From assembly GCF_036898095.1 (NCBI RefSeq), contig NC_090728.1, forward strand, positions 83,882,391 to 83,946,390: 64,000 nucleotides of DNA, in the 5' to 3' direction. Shown one piece after another: positions 42,322 to 50,507 of this stretch. The position numbers and the translations under genes were made by a program. The DNA is from Palaemon carinicauda (Eukaryota > Arthropoda > Malacostraca > Decapoda > Palaemonidae). The notes beneath the pieces were generated by a model. The model searched no databases. It was not told the origin of the DNA and saw nothing but the letters and a program-made list of their open reading frames with translations. Each line of letters starts with the position of its first letter. The stretch's first letter is position 1.

Positions 42322-44271
42322 ATGAAGTGTGACTTCGACTTCTGCGCTGTGAAACGCCCGCACTTCTACGGGCATACGGCTTGCAGGACTCACGCCCCTT
42401 GTGCTAACAAGAAAGGGGATCTGAAATTCTGGGACCCACTGAATTGTACGGTCTGCCAGGCTCAACTAGTTGATGCCTTCCATAACCCTCCCTCAGCGGA
42501 GGTCAGGGACGCTTCTCGGGAGAAGCTACGCAAGTGGGTGCGTGGCTTCCAGAAGAATGCCACCGGACCGTACCTGGCCACTGAAGAAATGAGGTCACTC
42601 TTGTTCCCTAAGGCCTCCCCTGATTCAGTGGTACCCAAGGATGTGATTCCCACTGTCCAAATTACAGTGGAACCTGATGTTGTCATGGCTCAGTCCATGC
42701 ACGATTGCCGCCTGGATTCCGAAGATGACGAACATATGTCGGATGTCTCGGAAGACACGGAGAAGACTCTTATGGCTCAAGGAGCTGAAGATGACGAAGA
42801 CCAGGTGGAATACGCCGAGTCGGAGCAAGAGGTCGCTCCTCCTTCCATCTCCGCTCCTACTCCTACACCGACGGAAGTATCTATTCCGTCTACCTCCACG
42901 ACCCCGGATCCCTCTTCATCCACTCAAGAAATGATCCGGTTGATTAGAGCCGTCATGGACGACAGGTTAAAGGAGAATCAGGAGTTCATCAGGTCCATGA
43001 TGGGATCCAGGGAACCGAAGAGGATTTCGGTTAAGGATCTCCCCGCTTGCTCACATGCCAACCCGTGGAGGTATGCTGAGCATATGGTTATCGCGACCGG
43101 CAGGATCTTTATCAGCGACAAGATCGGCACGGTCTCTTTGGAAGACGTGGAGTTCTTCCCAAACTTTGAGGCCTACCCGGACTGTTACGTCCGACTTCGT
43201 TCTGAACCTGCCTCTAAAGAAGAGACCGAACCGAAGGAAGAGATAGTGTTCGATCTCGCGAAGGCCCAGGCTATGCTAGCCAACACATTCAAGAGTAGGG
43301 GTTTTACCTGCTCTAAGCTTCCGGCCCTGAGCAAGAAGCACCCTACTTATGTCGCACCTGAAAATGCGGTACTTCCATTCTTGGAAAAGGCCTTCACTGC
43401 GTGCCTTAAAGCTGTGGAAGAGGGGAAAGCCTGCCCTGCACTGGAGGAGTGCAGACCCTTCTCCATAGTCACTCCCCCTGACGCTCGACACTGGAAGGAT
43501 ATCCAGCATACTTTCGTCGTGGGAAAGCTAGATCCTGACGTCGCCGGACGTCAGTTTAACGAAGACCTCCCTAAGCTCAACGATCACCTCCTTCGTCAGG
43601 AACAAGATACGAAGGAGAGGCTCGCAGCATCCATGTCTCACCAAGTCCAACTTGAAATTATGGCCTGTGACACCAGAGTACCAGACCACTACATGGTACT
43701 CTCCAAATCCCACATGACAACCGTGATGAAGGACTTGTACCACTTCATGAAGGCTCGGAGAGCCTGTCGTGAATTCGTGTTCGCAGGTGCCACTGTGAAA
43801 CACGAACCCCGGAGGCTGATTTCCTCCAACATCTGCGGCAAACACCTCTTTCCTTCTGACCTTGTGAAGGAAATCACCAACAAAGCCGCCACGGAGAATA
43901 GGAACCTTCTCCACAAGTGGGGCATGTCAAGAAAAAGGAAACCCTCTCAGGACGACGGACCTCAACCTAAGAGGAAATCCCTAAAACAGAAACCCCAGCA
44001 ACGTCAACCAAGACGTCAGTTTCCGGGACCCTCTACCTCCCAAGTGGCAGCTCAGCCACAACAGACCTTTCAATTGGTCACCCAACCGGTGTTGTCACAG
44101 TCACCAGTCTTCACCCCTGCTTTCGAGCAACAGACAACTACCTTTCGTCCCAAAGGTAGAGGCTCAAACAGAGGTGCAAGCAGAGACGCGTCTCGCCGTC
44201 CCTCCAGAGGCAGAGGAGGAAAGGGAGCTAGCGGCCGAGGCAGCAAGCCCTCGGGACACCAGAAGCAATGA
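42322..44271 (+). CDS. DIRS-3 Gag-like protein
   Basis: A 649-residue frame with a cysteine/histidine-rich N-terminus (CDFDFCAVKRPHFYGH, CRTHAPC and NCTVC within about the first 50 residues). An acidic Ser/Thr/Pro stretch follows (about 110-210), then a core (REFVFAGATVKHEPRRLISS at about 480) and a basic RG-rich C-terminus (RGRGGKGASGRGSKPS) suited to RNA binding. The ATG follows a conserved acceptor by nine bases. The stop TGA at 44269 is the only one in this frame from 42322 to 47082. RT-RH overlaps its last 98 bases in +1. Confidence 0.85.
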   Translation: MKCDFDFCAVKRPHFYGHTACRTHAPCANKKGDLKFWDPLNCTVCQAQLVDAFHNPPSAEVRDASREKLRKWVRGFQKNATGPYLATEEMRSLLFPKASPDSVVPKDVIPTVQITVEPDVVMAQSMHDCRLDSEDDEHMSDVSEDTEKTLMAQGAEDDEDQVEYAESEQEVAPPSISAPTPTPTEVSIPSTSTTPDPSSSTQEMIRLIRAVMDDRLKENQEFIRSMMGSREPKRISVKDLPACSHANPWRYAEHMVIATGRIFISDKIGTVSLEDVEFFPNFEAYPDCYVRLRSEPASKEETEPKEEIVFDLAKAQAMLANTFKSRGFTCSKLPALSKKHPTYVAPENAVLPFLEKAFTACLKAVEEGKACPALEECRPFSIVTPPDARHWKDIQHTFVVGKLDPDVAGRQFNEDLPKLNDHLLRQEQDTKERLAASMSHQVQLEIMACDTRVPDHYMVLSKSHMTTVMKDLYHFMKARRACREFVFAGATVKHEPRRLISSNICGKHLFPSDLVKEITNKAATENRNLLHKWGMSRKRKPSQDDGPQPKRKSLKQKPQQRQPRRQFPGPSTSQVAAQPQQTFQLVTQPVLSQSPVFTPAFEQQTTTFRPKGRGSNRGASRDASRRPSRGRGGKGASGRGSKPSGHQKQ

Positions 44272-46111
44272 AGTGCTTCCGGTGGGAGGAAGACTCCGCC
44301 AATTCCAGGATCGTTGGACCTTCGATCCCTGGGCACACAGCATCGTCAAGAAGGGTCTAGGCTGGAGTTGGACTCAACCACCCCCAACCTTCCAGCAATT
44401 CTTCAAACAATCAACCCCCCTTCTGGAAGAATATGTCCTAGATCTCTTGAACGAGAAGGTGATAAGGAAGGTAAAGTCCACCAGGTTCCAAGGGAGACTG
44501 TTTTGTGTCCCCAAGAAAGACTCCGACAAACTCAGAGTCATTCTGGACTTATCCCCCCTCAACAAGTTCATAGCGAACGACAAGTTCAAGATGCTGACTC
44601 TTCAACAGATAAGGACCCTTCTGCATCGAGGTTCCTACACGGTCTCCATAGACCTGGCGGATGCCTACTGGCACGTTCCAATGAACCATCACGCTTCCTC
44701 CTACCTAGGATTTCGACTCCAAAGGAAAAGCTACGCCTTCCGGGCCATGCCCTTCGGCCTCAACGTGGCCCCTCGGATCTTCACAAAGCTGGCGGACGCC
44801 ATAGTACAACAGCTCCGCCTCCGAAACGTCCAGGTGATGGCCTACCTCGACGACTGGCTAGTCTGGGCTCCATCGCCCGAAGATTGTGTAAAATCTTGCA
44901 ACAAAGTCACCCAGTACCTAGAACACCTGGGATTCAAGATCAACGAGAAGAAATCTCGCCTCTCTCCAGCTCAGAAGTTCCAGTGGTTGGGAATCCAATG
45001 GAACCTTCAGTCACACCGCCTTTCCATCCCCCAGAAGAAAAGGAAGGAAATAGCAGGGTCTGTCAAGCGACTGCTGAAATCCAAACGAATTTCAAGACGC
45101 CAGCAGGAACGAGTTCTAGGCTCTCTACAGTTCGCCTCAGTAACAAACCCAGTGCTTCGTGCACAGCTAAAGGATGCCGCGGGAGTCTGGAGACGTTCTG
45201 CATCCATCGCTCGAAGAGACCTCAAGAGACGGCTTCCAAACAGACTTCGACTTCTCCTAAAGCCGTGGTCAGAAGCAAAGGCCCTAAAAAGGTCCATTCC
45301 TCTTCAACACCCTCCTCCATCACTCAACATCCACACGGACGCTTCGCTGGAGGGTTGGGGAGGTCACTCCCACCAAAAACAGGCTCAAGGCACCTGGTCT
45401 CCCCTGTTCAAGACGTTCCATATAAACATCTTGGAGGCCATGGCGGTCCTTCTAACTCTGAAGAAATTATCCCCGCCTCCCTCGATCCACATTCGTCTAA
45501 CCCTAGACAACTCGGTGGTAGTTCGTTGTCTCAATCGCCAAGGCTCAAGATCGCCCCAGATAAATCAGGTGCTTCTCCCAATCTTCCGTCTGGCGGAGAA
45601 GAAGAAGTGGCACCTGTCTGCAGTTCACCTACAAGGATTCCGCAACGTGACAGCGGATGCTCTATCTCGGACAAACCCGATAGAGTCGGAATGGTTCCTA
45701 GACGCAAGATCGTTCTCCTTCATCTCTCACCAAGTCCCAGAACTTCAGATAGATCTCTTTGCAACGAGCGACAACAATCAACTTCCTCGGTATGTGGCCC
45801 CGTACGAGGACCCCAAGGCAGAAGCAGTGGATGCCATGTCACTGGACTGGATCAGATGGTCCAAGATCTACCTGTTCCCTCCCACCAACCTTCTGTTGAA
45901 AGTCCTCTCCAAACTGAGAACCTTCAAAGGGACAGCGGCCCTAGTGGCTCCCAAGTGGCCCCGGAGCAACTGGTACCCCCTGGTCCTGGAGCTGCAGCCC
46001 AAGCTGATCCCTCTCCCGGGCCCAGTTCTCTCCCAACAAGTACAGAAGTCGACTGTCTTCGCTTCATCATCGAAAATCAAGGACCTTCATCTCATGATTT
46101 TCTCTCCCTAG
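44174..46111 (+). CDS. DIRS-3 reverse transcriptase/RNase H
   Basis: A 645-residue open frame. It shows LRQFQDRWTFDPWAHSIV, FQGRLFCVPKKDSDKLRVIL, SIDLADAYWHVPM, MPFGLNVAPRIFTKLAD and the catalytic AYLDDWLVWA (about residue 224). The thumb (RRQQERVLGSLQFAS) leads to RNase H with IHTDASLEGWGGHS (about 388), LTLDNSVVVRCLNRQGS and NVTADALSRTNPIESEW. It ends with a connection segment (APYEDPKAEAVDAMSLDW). It makes DNA from element RNA. The first Met may not be the start, since expression by +1 shift from Gag is possible. It overlaps the recombinase frame over 1.8 kb. Confidence 0.92.
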   Translation: MQAETRLAVPPEAEEERELAAEAASPRDTRSNEVLPVGGRLRQFQDRWTFDPWAHSIVKKGLGWSWTQPPPTFQQFFKQSTPLLEEYVLDLLNEKVIRKVKSTRFQGRLFCVPKKDSDKLRVILDLSPLNKFIANDKFKMLTLQQIRTLLHRGSYTVSIDLADAYWHVPMNHHASSYLGFRLQRKSYAFRAMPFGLNVAPRIFTKLADAIVQQLRLRNVQVMAYLDDWLVWAPSPEDCVKSCNKVTQYLEHLGFKINEKKSRLSPAQKFQWLGIQWNLQSHRLSIPQKKRKEIAGSVKRLLKSKRISRRQQERVLGSLQFASVTNPVLRAQLKDAAGVWRRSASIARRDLKRRLPNRLRLLLKPWSEAKALKRSIPLQHPPPSLNIHTDASLEGWGGHSHQKQAQGTWSPLFKTFHINILEAMAVLLTLKKLSPPPSIHIRLTLDNSVVVRCLNRQGSRSPQINQVLLPIFRLAEKKKWHLSAVHLQGFRNVTADALSRTNPIESEWFLDARSFSFISHQVPELQIDLFATSDNNQLPRYVAPYEDPKAEAVDAMSLDWIRWSKIYLFPPTNLLLKVLSKLRTFKGTAALVAPKWPRSNWYPLVLELQPKLIPLPGPVLSQQVQKSTVFASSSKIKDLHLMIFSP

Positions 46112-47082
46112 CCGCAAAGAAGAGGTTTGGGATCTCGAAGAAAAGTCTGGACTTCCTAGAGGAATACAAGACCGAATCCACAAGACGGCAATACGAATCA
46201 TCCTGGAGAAAATGGGTCTCATTCGTCAAGACAAAAAATCCTAAAGAAATCACAATTGATTTCTGCATGTCCTTCTTTATTCACCTTCATGGACAGGGAT
46301 TAGCAGCCAATACGATTTCAACCTGCAAATCGGCCTTGACCAGACTAATTCTATATGCTTTCCAAATTGATCTGTCCAGCGACATCTTCAACAAACTACC
46401 GAAAGCATGTGCTCGCCTACGCCCAGCACCCCCACCGAAACCGATCTCCTGGTCACTAGACAAGGTGCTCCATTTCGCCTCCAACTTGGATAATGATTCA
46501 TGCCCTCTCAAGGATCTGACTCAGAAAGTTATATTTCTCTTTGCTCTTGCTTCGGGAGCTCGAGTCAGCGAAATAGTGGCATTATCAAGAGAAGACGGAC
46601 ACATCCTGTTTACCGATACAGGAGACGTTACCCTCTCCCCTGATCCGACGTTTCTCGCCAAAAATGAATTACCCACCAAAAGATGGGGCCCCTGGAGAAT
46701 ATGCCCCCTGAAGGAAGATGTCTCTCTATGCCCAGTAGAGAGCCTCAAGGTCTATCTTCGCAGAACTTCGAACTTTGGTGGAGGCCAACTCTTCAAAGGA
46801 GAAACATCGGGCAGCGACCTGTCACTGAAACAATTAAGAGTGAAAATCACCTACTTCATTCGCAGAGCGGATCCTGACAGTACACCCGCTGGTCATGATC
46901 CTAGGAAAGTTGCATCATCTCTGAATTTCTTTCAGAGTATGGACTTTGAAAGCCTTAAAAACTTCACAGGCTGGAAGTCCTCGCCCGTTTTCTTTAAACA
47001 TTATGCGAAACAAGTGCACGAAGTCAAACATTTCATGGTAGCCGCAGGTAGTGTTATGAAACCTGCACCTAACTCTGCGTAG
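44314..47082 (+). CDS. DIRS-3 tyrosine recombinase, long overlapping frame
   Basis: The frame has 922 codons, but only the last about 345 (from about 46045) are recognisable as a tyrosine recombinase. They include a core-binding part (RRQYESSWRKWVSFVK, FFIHLHGQGLAANTIST) and a catalytic part with ASGARVSEIVAL (first Arg, about 749), AGHDPRKVASSL (His and second Arg, about 860) and FFKHYAKQV (Tyr, about 895). The first 577 codons overlap RT-RH and are Ser/Pro/Arg-rich; whether they are translated is unknown. The frame is the same as Gag, separated by TGA 44269. It would integrate circular DNA. Confidence 0.85.
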   Translation: MDLRSLGTQHRQEGSRLELDSTTPNLPAILQTINPPSGRICPRSLEREGDKEGKVHQVPRETVLCPQERLRQTQSHSGLIPPQQVHSERQVQDADSSTDKDPSASRFLHGLHRPGGCLLARSNEPSRFLLPRISTPKEKLRLPGHALRPQRGPSDLHKAGGRHSTTAPPPKRPGDGLPRRLASLGSIARRLCKILQQSHPVPRTPGIQDQREEISPLSSSEVPVVGNPMEPSVTPPFHPPEEKEGNSRVCQATAEIQTNFKTPAGTSSRLSTVRLSNKPSASCTAKGCRGSLETFCIHRSKRPQETASKQTSTSPKAVVRSKGPKKVHSSSTPSSITQHPHGRFAGGLGRSLPPKTGSRHLVSPVQDVPYKHLGGHGGPSNSEEIIPASLDPHSSNPRQLGGSSLSQSPRLKIAPDKSGASPNLPSGGEEEVAPVCSSPTRIPQRDSGCSISDKPDRVGMVPRRKIVLLHLSPSPRTSDRSLCNERQQSTSSVCGPVRGPQGRSSGCHVTGLDQMVQDLPVPSHQPSVESPLQTENLQRDSGPSGSQVAPEQLVPPGPGAAAQADPSPGPSSLPTSTEVDCLRFIIENQGPSSHDFLSLAAKKRFGISKKSLDFLEEYKTESTRRQYESSWRKWVSFVKTKNPKEITIDFCMSFFIHLHGQGLAANTISTCKSALTRLILYAFQIDLSSDIFNKLPKACARLRPAPPPKPISWSLDKVLHFASNLDNDSCPLKDLTQKVIFLFALASGARVSEIVALSREDGHILFTDTGDVTLSPDPTFLAKNELPTKRWGPWRICPLKEDVSLCPVESLKVYLRRTSNFGGGQLFKGETSGSDLSLKQLRVKITYFIRRADPDSTPAGHDPRKVASSLNFFQSMDFESLKNFTGWKSSPVFFKHYAKQVHEVKHFMVAAGSVMKPAPNSA

Positions 47083-47894
47083 AACAGTGAGTTACTTGGG
47101 ACTCTAACTCTTCGGGTGCCTATGTTGACCCTCGAGCGATACATAGTGATGTCGAAAACACTTAGTGCTTTTATAACTGTTCTTATCCCAGGTGAAATGT
47201 CATAGTTGTCACACAAGTGCCGCATGCCCTGAGCATGATGTGTTTTAATCAAAGACTTGCGTTCCTCGAGAACGAGTGCCTACTAATAAATTTGAAATTC
47301 CTTTTCAGATTCAAGAGCAAGTCTTTATTACTATGTACATTATAATTACTGTAAATGAACTTTACTTATTGCTGCAATTTATTTAATTTCTGCATTTGTG
47401 AAATAAAATTTCTATTTCATTACCTGTGCGTCTCAATCAGCCCCTACTTACTATGAAATACATGCCTGTCATAGTTTTATTATCCCCTTTTCCTTATGGT
47501 TATGGAGAAATTAAGATACTAACTCTTAATTTATATTCACTCTGATTATGTAATGTTCCAATACGAATACTTACTCTTCATACCCTGGAGATGAATCATC
47601 CTTCTCAACACACAGTGCCCAACCACCACTGGTCTGCTTTTCAGAATGTTCCTATACAAATACCAAACATTCGGCTTCATCTCCAAGTTCTTCAAGTTCT
47701 TCTATCAGGATGAATAGCCCTTCAATACCACTTTGACGTCGGCATGGCCCGTGGGAACTTCACTGCCAAGGGGGGCAGGATGCTTCTTCCCTACGGTTCT
47801 TTACCAAGATTACTATGCTAATTTGTCAATGCCTTGGCACTTACTAATAGGGGAAAATCTACCACGATACATTGATTCTCTGGTATTCTTCCAT
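47083..47894 (+). other. DIRS-3 3' non-coding region
   Basis: It follows the recombinase stop and has AATAAA-like signals near 47285 and 47403. It is conserved in part with DIRS-5 (62200-62590). No open frame. Confidence 0.55.
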
Positions 47895-48445
47895 CAGGAC
47901 GCATTGGCTTGAGCCCAAAAAACGGATTTTGAGCGAAGCGAAAAATCTATTTTTGGGTGAGATAGCCATGGCGTCCTGATGGACCCTCCCTGCTACTTCG
48001 TCCAGTTTTAGGTCCCACCCTGCTCTGCTGTATCATGGTGATGGGCAAGCAACTGGCTTCAGGATAAAGACGGACGTGACGTCATTTAAGCAATGGCGCC
48101 CGTTTGTTTACGTCTCGAGTATCAGTAGTAGCCACGAATGAGATTAGCTATGGAACGGCTCCCAGCTATTCTCAGCCCTTACACATCGAAGCATTAACTC
48201 TGTTCGGGGTGTAGATAGCTATGTGGCGCGTTAATACATGCGTCCCCTGTTGATATACGATGTCTTAAAGGGAAACCTTTAGGATACTCGCTCCAGAAGT
48301 TAGAATTCTGTGATAACCTGTGGTTAAATTCTCTGGGAATATCTTAGTAGTTATTTACCCAAGGAAGCTACCAAAAAGGAACCTTCCATCAGGACGCCAT
48401 GGCTATCTCACCCAAAAATAGATTTTTCGCTTCGCTCAAAATCCG

Positions 48446-48447
<2 letters not shown>
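47895..48447 (+). repeat. DIRS-3 internal complementary region and 3' ITR
   Basis: ggcttgagcccaaaaaacgg at about 47909 joins the complements of both element ends. The about 60-base terminal block occurs inverted at both sides of the 3' ITR (47918-47980 and 48385-48447). Confidence 0.9.
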
Positions 48448-48670
<223 letters not shown>

Positions 48671-48751
48671 TGTATATATATGGGTTATGGAAAAAATCCG
48701 CGAAGTGGTGAATCCGCGATGGTCGAACCGCGAAGTAGCGAGGGTTCACTG

Positions 48752-49110
48752 TATTCAAAAACAAAGCCCTGAGAAGAATATTGAGAGTTGAATGGCAGGA
48801 CAGGATTAGAAATGAAACTATAAGAGAGATTACTTAAGTGCTATATGTGAATAAGATCATGGAGATGGGTAGATGAAAATGGTTTGGGCATGCTCTTTGC
48901 ACTCCCAAAGAGAGATTATTTCACCAAACTTTCAACTGGGCTCCAAAAGACACTAGAGGAGTTGGAAGACCCAGGCCTACATGACTGAGGACAATGAAAC
49001 GTGATGTTGGAGAAGATGAATGGGGGTATTGAATTAAAAACTCAAGATAGAGACGACAGGCGAAATCTAACCGAGGCCATTTGCGGCAATAGGCTACGAT
49101 GATGATGATA
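48752..49110 (+). pseudogene. LINE-2 relic, right half
   Basis: It continues 38885-39244 with [20 protein letters not shown], then ETIREITQVLYVNKIMEMGR, a stop and KWFGHALCTPKERLF. This is the C-terminal tail of a LINE endonuclease-RT protein. It ends near a (GATGAT) run at about 49099-49108, a typical LINE tail. Confidence 0.65.
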
Positions 49111-50270
49111 TGTTATCTGGCAACATAATAGTAAGTGAAAGCTAATTAAAATCATCCTTTAATGTGTTTCTTTCCAATTTGCGTTTGTAAGTTCGTCCGA
49201 GAAATTCAAGTCCATAAGAATTTTGGAAACTAATGAACCGTGAAGAAATAGTTTCGTAGAGTTTTTCAATTTAGTTTTGTATGATAGTTCGAGCAAGTAT
49301 TTGATTTATGCATAAGAACATATATGTATGACGCAGTAATGATCACGAAAATAGCGACAGAAGGTAGAATTCTGTAAACAGAAATTTCTTAAATTTGTTG
49401 TTTGGTGGTAATGTTTAATTTCAATAATTTTTTCATAATCAAAATATTATTTTCAATTGACTATGTTTTTACCATACTGGAGATCATCTGAGCGATCTAG
49501 TTGAGGTCGTTTGTAATTAAGTTTATGTCAGCAAGGTCTTCGAGTGGCGACATGATTGCTAAACAGATTGCCGAAGCATCATCCATGATTTGCCGAGACG
49601 TAGAAAACGAGGAATATGGACATCGACAATAAATGAAGGAGAATGACAAAATACATGAAAGGAATGAATCTAAATGTTTCATGTAATGAAACTTAAGTAG
49701 GTGTAATCACTTAATTTATTGACATCTTTGAGTACTAGAACATTTTGTAATGAGGGAATCGTGTTGTTTAGAAATTTTAATTAAGGAATAACTATGAGTA
49801 ATTATAACGATATCCCTCCTTGATTATTCAATACTTACTAAAGAAGAGGTAACACATTTTCATGTCATTACATTATGAAAAGGAAATGAGAAGGATGATT
49901 TGTCTTTATTTCTAGTTACGTAATTTGTCGAATCATTATGAAAGATTAGTTTTAGACCTTATGCCTGTTTTTATGACAGTAGCCTATCAAGAGATTAGCT
50001 AATTAATTTACTGATTTGTGTATTCAGTAACTGTTGTTGGAAGTAAAAGGGACTATCATTAGAATGTCCATCATTTTGAAAAAAGAAAATCATATAAATG
50101 AGATTTTACATTAGAAGTTGGATTCGAGATACAGTAAGGCGTGTCAATTAGTTAAAAAAACGAAATAAATCCCCCTTATGTTTGGGAAGGGTTATGAACC
50201 TATTGTATGTATGAATATGTTTGAAGTAGAGAGTTTTAATAAAGACATGTCGTTTTCTTCTGTTTGGTTG
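49111..50270. other. AT-rich spacer, nothing recognised
   Basis: No repeat family, exon or RNA gene was recognised. It ends at the CCACG target of Gypsy-B. Confidence 0.55.
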
Positions 50271-50275
50271 CCACG
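50271..50275. repeat. Gypsy-B target-site duplication, left copy
   Basis: CCACG, repeated at 54983-54987. Confidence 0.85.
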
Positions 50276-50477
50276 TGTTACATCCTCGTCCCTTTAGTAC
50301 TTAGGTTCCAAGAAGACAGGTTGGTAAGTTCGTACTTTATTCTGGTACATCAAATACAAGTAAACAGACCCATGCTTCTGCTGGCGTCACAGTTCGTGGA
50401 TGGCGGGGAAGACAACAATAACAACTCAAAGGTTCAACATAGTAGAATGAGAGAGTAGTGTTTCTCAATACATTACA
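50276..50477 (-). repeat. Gypsy-B 3' LTR
   Basis: 202 bases, identical to 54781-54982. On plus it starts TGTTACATCC and ends CATTACA. Confidence 0.95.
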
Positions 50478-50507
50478 CTCCTCCCCCCTTAGGTTAACAC
50501 AAAAAAA

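Larger units (their letters stand above)
39669..48447 (+). mobile_element. DIRS-like retrotransposon DIRS-3, coding-intact
   Basis: The 5' terminus is TTTGGGCTCAAGCC and the 3' terminus is GCTCAAAATCCGTT. Inverted repeats lie at 39669-40022 and about 48064-48430, with an internal complementary region at about 47895-47985. Gag (42322-44271), RT-RH (44174-46111) and YR (frame open to 47082) are uninterrupted with catalytic residues in place. The flanks are (TA)n with no clear duplication. It is closely related to DIRS-5 and more distantly to DIRS-4. It is the best candidate for an active copy in this window. Confidence 0.9.

Noticed and set aside
44314..46044. First 577 codons of the DIRS-3 recombinase frame as a separate protein
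   Set aside because: No recognisable domain. The openness may follow from the overlapping RT codons or from a fusion; recorded as a finding, not as a gene.
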